Positions 23,964 to 39,092 of a DNA stretch of 64,000 bases are shown in pieces. Position 1 is the stretch's first letter. Every line of letters starts with the position of its first letter. The stretch is from Sclerurus mexicanus (Eukaryota; Chordata; Aves; Passeriformes; Furnariidae), in contig VWZF01004021.1 of assembly GCA_013396755.1 (NCBI GenBank), forward strand, positions 620,001 through 684,000. Direction: 5' to 3'. Made by a program: the position numbers and the translations under genes. The notes beneath the pieces were generated by a model. That model was not told the origin of the DNA, made no database searches, and saw only the letters and a program-made list of their open reading frames with translations.

Positions 23964-26900
23964 CTGAGGGACAACACAGCATCACTCACCACGTGCACTG
24001 CCCTTCGTCCTTCCAAAGCACTGAGCTCCTCAAGGGGCAAACAAGGCGCCCGGGGCTGCGCACACACAGCCCCCGGGAGCTCCCCCAGTCGGCACCTTTC
24101 GCACTGACTGGGGTTTCTCCCCATCCTGCTGCCTCTCACCTTCCCCATCACAGGCCTGCACTCACAGCCTTCCACACTGGTGATCCCCTCACGTATCCAA
24201 CCGGCTCCACGTTCTTCCGAATGGATAAATTCCTCAAGTGAAAAACAAACGTGGGGAAGCTGATGTTTACAGAGTTCCACAAATGTCAGTTGGACCTCGG
24301 AGTGTCACCCCGTGCCAAACACGGGGCTGATCTTTAGGAATCCTTAGAGACAGCCCGGGGAAGGGCAGGGAGGAGTGCAGGGCTCCGGGGAGTCACTGGT
24401 GCCTGTGCTCATCACCCCACTGCAGGCTGGTATAAATGCTTAACTCAGCCCCTGACCAGGGATAAAGTTTATTATCAGGGCAGAACCCTCAGGCCACTCT
24501 CCCTGAAGTGACACCAGCTTGGCTGGAGGAATCAGACCGAGCCTTCCTGACCCTGAAAGCTCAGGCTGTGCCCGCAGCATCCAGCTCCTCTCCAGGGAAC
24601 GCCGTGCTCTGATTTAACACATCCTCCTCCAGGAAACACATCCACGTGCCCCAAGTGGTGTAAGATGTTACGACCCTTTTCTGCTCATCTGCTGCCTGGC
24701 AGAGCTTGGCAGAATGAGGAATGGCAGCTGTCTTTTTGTGCAAATCTGTTTGCTTTGGTGCCTTGCAGGAGCCTCGGAGCAGACCCTGGAGCACCCTCAG
24801 GCTCCAGCTGTCCCACTCCCTGCGGGCACCAACCATCTCCCACCAACAGCATCAACACATCCAGCTTTCCCCCTCAGCTGCCCTTCTCTCCATAGTGTAA
24901 TCTCTCTTTGATGCAAATAACCTTATTTTATGTAATGTTGCTATTAAAACAAACTTCTGTTTTAAATCCCATCGCTGATCCTGTTGCATTCGATCTAAGA
25001 GAACGTGGTCTCGCTGCAGAGACAATACCCTTGTAGATCAGCTCCCCAAAGACTCCAAACATTATTCCTCTGTAAAATAACAGGAGTCTCTGGCACACTG
25101 ACAACTAATGATCCTGTCCTTTTCTTGCTGAGCTGCAACATTTTGGACCTCTTGGTCCCACTCCAACAGAAACCCAATTAAAATTCCAGGTGGGAGGCAT
25201 TTCTCTGGTAGCAAACCCATCTACTGTCAGGATTTTTTTCCACCCTTCATATTTTGTGCTCACAACTTCAAAAGCACCATGACTTGAGAAGGTGACAGAG
25301 GACACAGAGGCTGGACATGTGCTCCCCAGTCAGGTCAGTGCCCTCCTGCTACACGAGCAAGAACTGCAAGACAAGGCTTATTTCTCACCCTGAACTCAGA
25401 CCCTTCTAGTGCTGAGAGTTCCTCACTGCTCAGGGATGTTTAGCAGCTGATAAATTTTTCCTTCCCTCTGAACAACCTCCGAAGAGGACTTGGTCTCACA
25501 TGGGATCAGTCTTTTACAGACTAAACAAGGCTACTCAGCTACTACTAGTTATGTTTATTATTCTTGCCTTCTTTTTCCCCCAGTCATGTCATTTGATGGT
25601 TTGTGAAGGCATTATGACAACATTTCTTTCATTCAGCTTACTTAAGAGAAAAACTGATTGCTGTATCCGGTGTGATCAAGCAATTCTGCAGTTCTGTTGT
25701 TAATACTGTTTTAGCTACTGCAATAATGTTTTTCTCTGAGCTGGAGTTTTATTTTCAGTCAAATCTTCATTCCAGAGACATATCCAAGGCTAAAGAAGAC
25801 AGGAAAATTTAGTTTGCTTCCACCTCTGTTTCTGCTTTGTGGTTCCCACTTGTGAGCACCAGCCTTTGCTCCCATCCCACTCTCTCTGCCTCCGATTTCA
25901 GCCCTCAGAAGAAAATGCTGCTGCCTTTCAAACATCCCTCACATAAGTGCAGCTCTTAGTGCTCTTTGGACTAAACTCCCCTATACTTGCCATGCTCAAC
26001 AGATGGATTTCTGGCAATCATTTCTTTAATGTTAGAAATCAAATACATCCTCTAGCAGCAGCGTGCAGTGGCTCTGCACCCCCAAGCCCTGCCCCTGCAG
26101 CAGCCACAGTTGTCTGAGGAGCCAGAAGTGAGGACCACACTGCAACGACCCTGACCAAAGACATCCCTGATTTCCCACTCCATGCTGGGAGAGACCTCCA
26201 AAGAAACAAGCCCTTTTTATCCCTTCACAGCACTTTCAAAGCCAGTAAGCCCGGCACCGTTTGAATTAAAAACAAACTAACAAAAAAACCCCTCGACAGG
26301 CAAAGAAAAACAATACAGCAGAGGAAAAGTAAAAGAAGAATGCGGGATGTGAAGGTCTGATGGCTAAAGCGTGGCCAATAAGTGTCACATTTGCATGCTC
26401 TGCTCACTCTGAGCAACGCTGCTCCTTGCTCTGCCTTGCAGCAGCCACGTAATTCATCCTGTTTAGCACTTCTGCATGCTTTGGCAGATAAAATATTGAT
26501 CAGCCTGCCAAGAAACACAGAATGTCATTCTGTTTTCATGTCAGAATTCAGTAATGAACTACATTTATCAAGAGCATCCTCCCTGTGAAAGGTCAGTGGT
26601 GAATGTGGCTAAATTGTGATGGCAGATCATTAATCCAGCTCCCTCAATAACTGCCCTCTTTAACAATTTTACTCCTGGTTTCTGTGAATTTCTGCAGTTT
26701 TTACAGCGTGATCCCTGAGCAATCTTCAACCCAGAAGCTGATAACAGAGGAACAGCCAGGCCGGGGTTGAAAATATCCTTCAAAGGAATGCAGGATAAAA
26801 TAAAAATAAAGTGAGCCAGTGCAGAGCTTGCTTTGATAGCAAAACTAATCTCTCAGTGAAACAGTACGCTGCGAGGTGCCTTACAATGCAGTGATTCCTG

Positions 26901-28591
26901 GAGATGTCAGTGCTTCTTTAACTATCCAAAATGACCTGGTGACACCTGCAGAGCGCCCATCCCTCGGACCTTGGTGTGCAGGTAAGCCGGCAGCAGCTGT
27001 GAGCCCAAACACAGCTGAAGGCTTCAGAGGGTCGGAGCCCCACGGGTCCCTGAGCTGGTTTTCAGCACAACTCCATGGATGGCACGGGGCACCTGCAGCT
27101 CCTCCTGAAACCCCTGAGAAGCTGTGCAGCCACCAGCAGCCAGGCTAAGTGCAGGAGCATGTGATTATCCACACGAGGAGACTCAAACTTCTCGTGACCC
27201 TTCAAAGACTCCGGAGGAGGGTCCCCTGACTGGCATCTTTGCACACCTGGGCACAGGTACCCACTGCAGTGCAGGCGGTCTCAGGACTGGGCTCCAGCCC
27301 TTGCAAATGTGGGTCCCTTCCAACTCAGCACATTCGGTGAAAATCTGCTGATTTCTGGGAGATTTCAGGTCTGATTTCTGCTCCCAGCCCAGGCTCAGTG
27401 ATCCCTGCAGGGCAGATGGGACATAACTGGGCATCCCACGACAGCTGCCAGCCCTCTTTTGGCTCCCTGGATCCCGCTGTCTCATCACCTGCCTGAAAGG
27501 TTCCCCCCACGGCAGGACAGAGCTCCTGTCACCGTCGCCAGGGGGGAGGATAACAACAACCGAGCACAAATAACCTGCCACCGAGGGGGAACTCCAGTGG
27601 CACTAATTTTCAATGCAATCCTTCCCCACCACCACCACCAAATGCGGTAATGAAGAGCAGTTTGGAGCAGGCTGGAGAGTGTCACTTCTAAGGCAGGAGG
27701 CAATGGGGGTGTCATTTTATTTGACAGTCCCTCTCAGACCAGGCTGGCTATTTTCAGCTGTTCCTATGGCAGTTTGCAAGCTCCAGGAGGAAACTTAGAG
27801 CAGGAGATGAGAGCGCTTTGTTTTCTGATCCGTATCCACAGGGCAAAAAGAGAAGTGGTTACTGAAAATAACATTTCTAGACAAAATGAAGGGGATCGGA
27901 GGCAAATTCTGTTTTCAAACAGCCCACCCCTTCCTGTGTTTCACCTAGGCTTTATCTGGCATTGGTAGAAGCAGCAGAAAACTAGTAAACTAAAATGTTA
28001 CAGGATACAAATTTATTTCTGAGTGTGGCTCCTAAATTCTGGTGCCATTGACAGCAAAACTGCTCATCAGCAGCAGCCCATTTTCCTGCATGCAGGATGA
28101 AAGTGTCGTCTGGGCTGCACAGTGCCAGCGTGGTCCCAAAGCACGAGGCCGCTGAACCCGAGCGAGACATTCTGTGAACTCTTTACCCCCATGATCCGCT
28201 GACTCCGCAGAGCAGCTTTACATGGGGACAGGAAAATTAAAGATGACTTCAGTTGTTCAGGGGTCTCCTTGCAAATCCCCATTCCAGCAGGCAAATTTTT
28301 TATCTGTCTCTTTCTATCTATCTTCCTCTTCCTTTAATTGCTTGTTTCTGCACATGCACGGGGAGGTTGGATGGACAGGCCCCCTACTTCTCCTCTGTGG
28401 TTGGAAAGAAGAAGAAAACAACTGCTTTTCTCAACAACTTGCATGAACAGACTCCCCTGAGCAAGTCCAGCTGCAGAAAGGGAGAGGAGAACATCGAGAA
28501 ACCTCTGTGAAATTCACACATTTCTTGCAATTTCGAGACACCTCTGAGTTTTGAACCTGCCCAACTCTGATTTTTATAGGCTGTGAGCACT

Positions 28592-28797
28592 ACAGGTCGG
28601 ATATTAGGTGAAAATCCTTCACTGAAAGAGTGGTCAAGCACTGGCAGGGGCTGCCCAGGGAAGTGGTGGAGTCACCACCCCTGGAAGTTTTCAAAAAACA
28701 AGTCCAATGGCCCTTCACAATACAGTTTATTGGGCACGGGAGTATTAGGTTGAAGGCTGGACTTGATCTTGGAGGTCTTTTTCTTCTGCGACTCTGC
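28592..28797 (+). mobile_element. CR1 LINE 3' fragment of a second subfamily
   Basis: The pattern differs from most copies here: CACTGAAAGAGTGGTCAAGC, GGGGCTGCCCAGGGAAGTGG, GGAGTCACCACCCCTGGAAG, GGCTGGACTTGATCTTGGAG. This is the CR1 subtype with the GTGGTCAAGCA and CTTGATCTTGGAGGTCTTT features. The tail octamers are lost. Confidence 0.82.
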
Positions 28798-31700
28798 ACT
28801 AGGCCTAAGCAAACTGATGCAGGGTGAAGAAAAATTAACCCAGATGATAATCTATAAAAATTCACGGCCACAACCGTGTCACTTGTGATCACCCGGAGAA
28901 AGCCTCCGATAAAACAGCGGGCTGTGCCCTGCAGCAATTTCAGTGCAGCCCCCCCTGCAACGCTCCTGCAACACCTGGGGACAACACAGGGAACATTCTG
29001 CTGCCCCCAAACAGCCCTGAACCCATCACTGAGCACAGAGGGAGCTGAGGAGACACTCGGGCAAGGCTGCTAATTGCATCTTGCTCCCCTCACAGCACTG
29101 CCTGCCCACCTGCACACCCAGCCCAAATACCTGTTTGAGTCCTGCTCGGAATGTGCAGGTTAAGTGAAACTCTGCTCGAGTTCCTGCTAAGAGGAGCAGA
29201 TGTTTAACATCATGCAAATTCATGAACGTCCTTCAGCTGCTTCTGCTGAAAAAATTCAATTAACAATAAAACCCCAAACTAACTTGCTTATCCCAGGGAT
29301 GTGTTTCAACTAATAAGATGTGCATTTATCAGATATCCCTATATAATTTAGCAGCAACTGGGAGCTCACCAAATTTATCACAGAAATGGAACGGAATATA
29401 TGCCATGAAGTAGATACTACTAAATAATAGACATTTACAACCTGAAAGAGTTAAAGCTTGCCTTAGTGTATATTTATTTCAATATTTCATTTTATTACCA
29501 GAAAAAGCACCCATCCATTACTCTGCGAGTTTTAAAAATATATTAAAAACTTACAGCATGAGAATATTAATTCCCAGTTCTATAAACAAGAACTCCGTTC
29601 CTACCTCAAACAATTACCTTCCAAACTGCAGAAACCTAAATGAATCACATGCCTCAGCCCCAAATGCACAGGAAGAGATGGATGGATTTGCAGCCGTTCT
29701 TGGGAAGCCCAGGAATTACAGCTTGGTTTGCCAACTCCAAAGGCAAGTTCTAGATTTGTGTCCTGCCTGGGGGGGAGCAGGAGCAGCCCTGGGGAGGGAG
29801 GCAGAAGGAAGTTTGCAGCTGGGAAAACACACCATAAACGTAATTTATCAAGTGCCTATCACCACCTAGGCAGTGTGCCATAGATTTATGGATTTTTAAA
29901 GCCAGGAGGGATTGTGTGCACGCTCTGACCTCCTGCACCAAATTCTACGAGATTTCCCCTGCAGCAGCTCCATAATTTGTTTGCTCTATAACACACCTCC
30001 AAGCAAGGCTCCCAGCCCTGATTTAAGCACCTAAGAGCAATTTTTCAAATGATTACTTAGTCTCAGTGGGCAAACATATTTTATCTTTAATTTGTTTACC
30101 TTCCATTTCCATCTAGTGAATTTTGTTCCGCGTTTATCTGGTGCATCAAACCCTAAGTCCCAGATCCCCCACGGCTCCCTGCCGGGGCTGCTGTCGGGAT
30201 CACCTCCTGCCTTACTGTCCTCTCCACTGAGCTCTGAGACACAAAGGCTCTTACCAAGGCAGCTCACATACCAAATCACTGGGTTTTTTTTCTCTTTATG
30301 ACTGCTTTTATTCTCTTTCCTGGGAATTTTATCATCCCACGGTGGGCAACAAAATGACTATGGCCACATCTGTGAGAACCTTTGCCTTCTAGCCAGCAGT
30401 GGGAGGCTTTTCCACAACTCAGTACCCACCACCTGGGCTGGTCAGACGTGCTACAAGGTGGTGCTGCACCACTTGCAGAGAGCCCAAAGCCATTCCCAAG
30501 CCAGGGATTTCTAGAAGATGACACGGATGATGCTCTCATCCCACCAGGACATCTCTCCCACAGACACACTCAGGCAACATTCCCAAATGCTGTTTACCAT
30601 AATGAAGATAGATGTAACTAACAGCAATGCTGGGAAAGCCTTCTGTGTGATACCAGAAGCAAACAAGGCTGCTCCTATTGCTGATTTTACATTTGCTGCC
30701 TGCTGAGAATTAGCTGTTATTTGAGTGTTAAAAAATTAAAAATGTTTGTCCAACCAGAGGGAAGAAACAATGTCAGGAGCGTCAGCGCAGACGAAGAGGG
30801 AACACCACACGGTCCCAGCAAACAGCTGTGAGTAACTCCTGCACTGCTCACCTCAAATACTTGGTGAGAGTAAACATAAAGAAATCCCCAGTGAATTATG
30901 CATGAGCCCTGTACCCAAAACTGGCTCACTCTAATGATTAATTTATTCACAGCACAGCCCCCTCTGCTATAAATTCACTGCTCCACACAGAGACTTGCTC
31001 TTACACACTCTCTCACATACTCAACTCTCTGGGCCTGTTGTGTACTCCCTCTAAATTGTGTTTTGTCTTCAGATTGTATTGTTTTGCTTTGTAAAAACTA
31101 TTAAGCTGAATTAGTGATGCTGCAATAAAATCCTCTGCAATGCATCTGCTATGAGCATTAGCTTATACCTGGTGCTGAGCTTTAGCTTAAATTCTTGCAC
31201 CTTAAAATTTTTGCACATTTAAATGGAGGGAATAGACCTGGCACAGCATTAATGTTTGGGGAGTGCTGCTTTGCTAATGCTGAAGGCAAATCTTCCTGAT
31301 CAATCTGCAGGGCAGAAAAATAAATAAATAAACAAATAAAACCTTTCTGAAGCCATACATGGCAACCCCACTTATCATGAACTGGAAGGGTTAATTACTG
31401 TACAGTGAGGATTAGTTCACCCGCTCTTCACTTCAGTAGTTACACAGAAGAGTTTGGTCCATCAGTCCAAGAGTGCAGGGAGCCAGGCCTGCCTCTCCCT
31501 GCAGCCACTTTCCTTCCTCATTTCTATATGGAAAAGGTCTTCACTGCTTTAACGCAGACATCCTGTAATTTAAATTAACCAAACCAAACAGGCTTTTGGT
31601 AGATAAACAGGACGTTTGCTCATGGTCCCTGCTTCAGCTGGTGATGCTACGCAGCCTACCATTCGACATTTTACAATCCTCCGCCTCGTTCCTATTAGAG

Positions 31701-32930
31701 AAAGCAAAACTGTCTCCACTCTTCTGGGAAGTGAGCAATGCTCACTTTTTTAGGACTGACTGGTACATCTTGTAGGTAGCAAATATGTTATGTGGAAGCT
31801 CTAATAAACATTAAAGTCCTCTGGCACTGATGCAAATTTCACTGATCCTGCTGTGCTCTGAAACACTTGCCTTTCCAAACAATTCACTGGCTCTGCTGTC
31901 AGAAGGAATGCTCCACTACCATTCAGTGCTTGGGATTCCAGGAATCTGACTCCCTGCTCAATGTACTTTGCCTTTTTACTGTCTGGTTCTTACCTGTCTG
32001 AAGTATGCACGGGAAAAGTGGCCAGTAATGTGTATTAGAAAGGCCCCCACATGCCATCCTTGGGGATGGATGAAGTCAAGAACAATAATCTTTTCCTTGA
32101 GTCCTTGTGCACACAGGTTTTCCTTGCTACCCTCTTGCTTCTACCCTGAGACCACAACACAAGGATTGTCATTGTTCAGCCTCCTTCTCTGTCACAGAAC
32201 AATACTGAGCCCCCTGTCTGTGGTTACCTGTTCTCTCCGTGCCATCCCTGCTCAGGTGTGTGATGTTTACAACAGGCAGAGCAGAGGGCACGTGTACACA
32301 CGGCAAAGAGTTCTTGTGACATTTTCAATCCAAATGCAAGAGGAAAACACCATCACTCTCCCCAGACTGTGTGTTCTTGCACATCCCGTGGTCAAAGGTG
32401 CCCAGAGAAACCCTTTGCAAAACACCACTGATTTGCAGCCCTTCCCCTTGCACTTGAACTGCGGAGTCCCCAGCTCCGGCTGAGCACTGAAGGACAATCA
32501 GTGTCATTACAGTAAGCAGGAGTATTTATTATTGTTAAGGATGTGTGGAACGCTCTGATAACGATGTGCTGTGCCTGTTGTTCAGATGTCATTAGGAGAC
32601 CTCTCAGGCATCTCATTAGCAGACCGTAACATACACCCTAAAGGGCATTACTGCAACTAGGAAATGTTAACTTCTAAGAGGAAAACATGCACAAGGGGGA
32701 GAAAGTACTTGTAATGGGGGAAAAAAAAAAAAGAGAGAGATACTTCACACAGAAAACTCCTGAATTAATCCAGAAACAACAGATTAAAGGGGAAACATTT
32801 ACAACACGAACATGTATGCATGAGAGTCTGCTTTCTCCTCCAGAAGGTGATGAGGTCAAAACTACTCCACTGTAGTAGATATAAAGGTTTGCCAAAGAAC
32901 AGTCGGATTTTTGTTAGTATAATCACACAA

Positions 32931-32952
32931 TTATATATATATATATATATAA
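32931..32952. repeat. (TA)n dinucleotide run
   Basis: About ten TA units in intron sequence; likely polymorphic. Confidence 0.93.
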
Positions 32953-35900
32953 TGTGTCATACACAATGTATGCCCCTCCAGAAACTCACAGAACCTCCCT
33001 TGATGCATAGTCAGATTTTGCCACTTAATGACAGGATGTGCCAGCCACATAAAGGAACCTTTTCCATGTGACAAACAACGCAAACAGGACTGCAGTTCCT
33101 CCTGCCCCACCGACCACAACACTCAGCCCAGCTGCCCCTCTGAGCACGCCTTGCCCCGCCTGGTCAAGGCTGCAGCTTTGACAGCTCTCAGGGCTCCAAC
33201 AGACAGAAAAACACAAACACGTCTACTCTACCTTCCCATTTGCACCCCAAACCCCACTGATCCTCCTGCCTCTCCCTTCCCAGCCCAGGCAACAGAAACA
33301 ACAGGATTTTTGTTTCTACTCCAAAGCCACGCTATGAGCAACAAACGCAGCAGATCAAGAAACAGGATGAATAAATAAATAAAAGCTCGCGGAGGCTACA
33401 GGCTGAATTTCGGGGATGAATTCCTCTCCTCTTTCTTTGTGGGATTTTTTATATTTTCTCTTAAGCACTATAATGATGGATGATGAATGGGACAGTTATC
33501 TGAGCACTGCGAGTGCTTTGCTACTGACAAGGCAAATAACCTTTCTGCGGTTCAGGGTACCAGTGCTGGAGGAGATCTGCTGGAGGCCTGTCAAGATAAC
33601 AATATCCCCACACCAGCTGTCGGCAGTGGGATTTCTCATTATATATGTCACTAAAGTACAGAGAGAAGCTTCTTACCGCAGAAATAAGGCGATGAAAACA
33701 TGTTTTTCCTGAAGATTTTCAGCACCAAGAGTGACATATTCCAGGGTAAAGCATGAATGACAAATCACTGTGTTTTGATCCTCGAGAGCACTGCACTGAG
33801 AGGGAATTAGCACAGTTTAAGAGCTGGGATGCAGGGAGAAATATCCCCACGGGAGCTGCCTGCCCAGGCACAGCGTGGCTACTGCTGCCACTTCTGTCCC
33901 TGTCCGGCAGGGCTTCAGCTCATCTCTGACTCTGCAGGCTCCCTGGAGACCTCCCTAAGGAAAGGGGCTCCCCAGATTTCCATGCATCATAAGGGCAAGG
34001 ACTGCCTCTCCCATGGCAAACCCATGCCCCCAGCATCAGAGAGGCTTTGGGCTTAGAAATACAAGAAGATGAAAGCACATCTCTTGAGTCAAAACCATTC
34101 ATAGGACAGCCTTGAAAACACATTTACCACTTTAGCCCCTTCCTGCCCAAACGTCACCTTAAGAGACCCCCAACTATGAATTTGCTTCACAGCCCAGAAA
34201 ACCTTTCCATTTCACTCTGTGCTTCACATTCCTAACACTCAATATTTACTTCAAGAGCATTAACTACAACACAAGTGGCAGATCCAAACAATGCATCCTT
34301 CAGCTCCCAGGGCTCTGATGAATTCTGTGCCCTTACACTCACAGTAACCCTCAAGTGTCACAAGGTTTGGGCTTATTCCCAATTTACAGCCAGCCTTCAG
34401 TCCCACACTGATCATCCAAATCCCACCCAGCTGTGTCCAAACAGCACAGGACACAAATGAAACTCAAACACTGAGGAGGATAAAAACCCTGAGGTTTATT
34501 ACAGTGGAGATTAAAATTCAATATTGCAGCAGAGCGGGATGTTAAAATGCTGCACAGATTTAGCTGCTCTTTGCTCAAAGAGGCAGTTTGATAACAGTAA
34601 GTCGGGTTTAACATAGTTTTATTGACATAAATTCTATTTGTTGAGGGCTCTGAAAGAAGAAGTGATGCTCCTGCCTTGCACTCCCAGAAACAGGGTACCC
34701 AAAGTGATTTTCTTTCTTTTAATGCATCTTAACCTGCAGCTCAAGGCAGGAATAACTCAGTGCATCACCGAGGGGCTGTGTTGGCATTAAATCACAGCAC
34801 GGGTCTGGATACTGAGTGCTCTAAGGAAGTGATGCAACTTAATTTCATGTAAGGGAGCCCTTCCCACACCTCAGGTTCTCTAAGATAATAAGTCTTGTTG
34901 ATAACACGCCCATTTTCCCAGTGAAACCTTCTCTAATCATCAGGGTCTCTTGCTAAAGCACCTGCAGAGCCTCAATGATAATGAGAGTCAAATCAGTTTG
35001 TAAATGATCTCGCACAAATGCTCTTCTCCTTGTCTTTAGCACCACAGAGAAAAGAGTTCCTGATCTGGAAGGTGAGCCAAGGAATTTGATGCTATTTATC
35101 AGAAGCAGGGTCAGGCCCTCAGTCACGCCAGGTTTGTCTCATAACCAGGTGGTTTTGTGATATACAAACTAAGATGTATCACTCTGGGTTCCTGCTGAAC
35201 CACTCGAAACGTGACAAACAGTAAAAATAAGATTCAATGTTTAAGCTTCAATTAAAAATTTAGCCAAAACCACTTGGAGACAACGAAAACAACTTGTGCC
35301 CCCATGGCCTCCTGTCATCCTACAGCATCCATGCATCTCAAAAGCACAGCCAGACAATCAAACCAGCACCAAAGTCTCCCACGTCTTTATGACTTTGCCT
35401 GTAGAGGAAATTAAAGCTGACACATTCCTGCTGCAGTTATAGGGTGACCATGTTTTTCTCCCTGGTCTGCCCTTTTTGCAGAGGATTGTTCCCATGTCCT
35501 CACCCCAGTTGTACCATGGGGGAGAAGGAGTTTGCTGGACTTGTTCTTCATCTGCAGCACAGAAAAGACCATTGGAATCAAGGTCTGGGCTTATTTATTT
35601 CAACATCTCTTCCCTAGAGCCACCACATAAACAAATAAAACCCAAACAAACAAACACATTTTCTGTGTTTAATTTCCAACCCCTGTAAGATACACGTTTG
35701 GTAATTTCATCTCCCTGGGCTGGAATGACCTCTCTAAGAAAAACAGCACAACATTCAGACCATCCTTTGATAGCTTTGTCTGCACCCACATCAACAGAAT
35801 GAAAATGAATTAACCATTCCCTCTGTTGGCTGATGCCCCCTGATAAGCAGTGGCCACTCACATTAATGGGATGAAACTCCCAGCTCAAGCTTTTCCAGGC

Positions 35901-36979
35901 AAGTTAAGTAACCTCTTGAGTTTTGTTCTTTTAAATACAATTGCAGCCAAACATCCAAAAACTTTTAAAACTAATATTCTAAAATTCTATGCTTCACATG
36001 CCAGGATTTGTAATACCACCAAATGTTTTGAGTTGCAGTCACTCAAGCAGAGAATATATCTACGGCTGTGAGATAAATTTATTTTCAGCTGTGAACAAAA
36101 ATATATTGCTATCTGCCAAAAGGCATCCTGGTATCCCAGAGACACCAGCCAAGAGCCCGTTGGTCTAACTCATCTCTCAAAGATATTGCAAGTGACCCAG
36201 ACACGAAATGCGACGGTGCTATTTGGGAGTGCATTTGTAGCAACAGTGTAAACCAGTTGACCTTTAAAAAACAGAAATGTGGGAAGATTGCACATCTGGA
36301 TCTCTGCTGAGGGGGCACAAGGTCAGCAGCGGCACAGAGATGTCTGTGCCACAAACACGGCGAGGAACTGCAGAAATGCATCCCCGCAGCGGTGTCCTTG
36401 CCAATCCCTGTGCCCACCGCATCTCTCCTCCCACCTCCGCAGGGCACGCACGGCATGCCAGGGCCCTGAGCAAGCCAGCACAGGGCAGCAGAGCAGTGCC
36501 TTTCATTTCAATTCTGATCACCATTTCCCAGGACACACAGAGAACCCAGACTGTCCCCTGGCTCATTGTGTCCCTCCTCGGGTCACCTTTTTAACATGGT
36601 TTTGAAAATCTTGTTTAGTGCCTTTGGCTTCCAGTTCGTTCACTCCCTTCTGACAGACTTTTGCTGTTCCCTCCAGACATCCAGGCTGGAGGAACCTGTT
36701 ATAGGAAACCTTGGGCATATGAAACTCCACCAGCATCCAGACCCAAAGGTTTCCAAACGATGCCCTGACCCAGGAAAGCCATGCATGGTCTCCTCCTGCT
36801 AATGAACAGCCCTTCCCTGCAAGGCTTTATCAGGATCTTTTGTCTTGGGACCTTTGTGGCATGTTATGGCATAAGTGCTTTGTATTGATATTCAAATGTC
36901 AAAACTCCTATTCATAAGTCTTACAAAGGAATTAAATTTTCCTGTCAGGCAGATCTCCATGGTCTTTCAGGTTCCCTAC

Positions 36980-37036
36980 CCGTGACAGGGGGTTGGAAGG
37001 AGACTGTCTTTAAGGTCCCTTCTGACTGTGACTCCA
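36980..37036 (+). mobile_element. Probable short CR1 3' remnant
   Basis: GTGACAGGGGGTTGGAAGGA followed by CTTTAAGGTCCCTTCTGACT resembles the terminal 60 bp of CR1, but the surrounding sequence is not recognisable. Confidence 0.55.
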
Positions 37037-38721
37037 GGTTAAAAGATGTTTTAAGACAGCTAAGCCTGAACTAACTTAAAAAAACCCAACAAACCACCCA
37101 CATTATTAGAAGCCATAGAAACACTGAAATCAATGCTGTGAGACAGTGCCAAGCCTTGTGGAGGCTGCACTAGCAAGTAAAAAATGGGAGCATGAAACAA
37201 ATCCCTTGGCTTCAAAGGCATCAGCTATTGCTTATCTGCACCTCAGCTTTTCCAATGAGCTTGAAAATATCCCAAATTTGTATCAAGAGTTAGAGGGGAG
37301 GAGAAGTTGAGGCCACCTTTTACCAGCACTTTTTCACAGCCTTTCTGAGGTTGCCTTGCACTCTGAAACTGCAGCTGAAGGTTTTGGCTATAAAACTCAT
37401 GAAAATGAAATGATCAGCTGCATCTCTTAGATGGAACCTGGGAAACACACTGATCTACGGCTGGGATTCTTTTTACTCCTTAGAAGGCTCAATATGAAGC
37501 TTGACTAAGCAAATCCTAGGAATGGAACTGTATTTGTAGTTTCTGAATTTCTCTTCCCTTAATGCTGTATTTCAAGCTACAAAGGAAATATTAGTATTTT
37601 CTGCAGCAAAAAAAAAGGCACCCATGGAATCAGAGACCACAGCTTTCAAAACATCCCAGCACCCAGCTTGGACTTAGTTGCTTAATCATTTTCTTTCCCT
37701 TTGCAACGTGTTTGCGGTGGTTTTCAGCCCATTCAAGCAGGTAGCTGCACCCCTGCCATGGGGAGATGGTCACACTGCCACCCTTCCAGCCTTAAACCCT
37801 CCCAACCCAGGCAGTTCCTGGCCATGGATGTCTTTTGGCAGAACTGTTTATGTTTGACATTTGTTTTGAATGCAGAGCCCAAAGACGTTTCCTTCCATTA
37901 AAATATGTAATTAGGGGTTGTTTTAAAACACTGGGAAAAAAATCCTGTCTTGTTTTAGATGAAGAGTTTTCATTTCTTTGACTTGAAACAAAAAGCATCT
38001 GTTTTGGCAATCTCCCACCACCTTCATACATCAGCTGTTAAAAACATCTTGAAAGGCACCAAATGAAATGAATCACATCTGGAGCCAATTTGGACATGTA
38101 TTTGTTTTCTAAACAGTATTAAATTCAAATCAGTACCTTGAAATGATAATATAAGCACATCAAAGTGGGTAGAAATAATGAGAAATGGCCTTATTCATAC
38201 CATGCCTACTGTCTGTATATTCTTACCAAAACACCAGAGATCATAACTTGTAAAAAACTTCATGGAGCTAACAGATCACAAAATCAGACTTAAATTAAAA
38301 CTAGGTATAAAGACAAGTACTGCAGTGACTGGCTACCCAGCCTAGCTGTGAGAGGTGCAATCCCTCAATGTCCACCCAAGTCCTGGCTCTCAGAGCAGAC
38401 AGCAAACACCCTGTAATTCTGGGCAATCTATAGCTCATCGATTCCTCCTCAGTGCAATTGCTTAGACACAGCAAACACGCCGGTCTGTAAGTGCAGCCTG
38501 GAGAGCTGGGCTTGCTCTCACAAACCATGTCCTCTGCATGGGCCCCAACACGCAAAACAGCTTTTTGTTGGACATCGAGGGCAATGAACCCCACCAGCTG
38601 CTGTGCAACTTGGCTGAAATGAGTCAGAAAGTTCAAAAGCTATTAGAGAGCAGAGGGCACGCTGCACCCGTGTGCGGCCACTGCAAACCCGCTTTGAAGG
38701 GGCCACAAGAGCGGGACAGTG

Positions 38722-38901
38722 TCTGCCCTGGCACAGGGTGCCCAGGGGAGCTGTGGCTGCCCCAGCCCTGGGAGTGGCCAAGGCCAGGTCGGATGGGACG
38801 CTGAGTCTGGGGGAAGGTGTCCCTGCCCATGGCACAGGGGATGGAATGAGATGCTCTTTGAGGTCCCTTCCAAACCAAACCATTCAGGGATTCTATGATG
38901 A
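38722..38901 (+). mobile_element. CR1 LINE 3' fragment
   Basis: Shows CCTGGCACAGGGTGCCCAGG, GCTGTGGCTGCCCCAG, GTCCCTGCCCATGGCACAGG, GAGGTCCCTTCCAAACCAAA and GGGATTCTATGATG. About 180 bp, ending roughly 190 bp before the tandem array at 39093. Confidence 0.9.
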
Positions 38902-39092
38902 CACAGAGGACGACCCTGGTCACTGAGAGCCACCACCCCAAGGCCACACCACTCTGAGTCCCCTCTCCATGCACAGTTACCAAGGCACTATTGCTTCTGA
39001 GCCCTTCCCTGCACTGGTACCTCCCCTGGCAAACCTGGGAGATAAAAAGCCCACAAGGAGACACTTATTGGTTTCCGAATCAGCACGTGCTT

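Noticed and set aside
27285..27341. Possible CR1 tail (GTGGGTCCCTTCCAACTCAG)
   Set aside because: Only about 20 bases resemble the CR1 end and the flanks do not, so it was not annotated.
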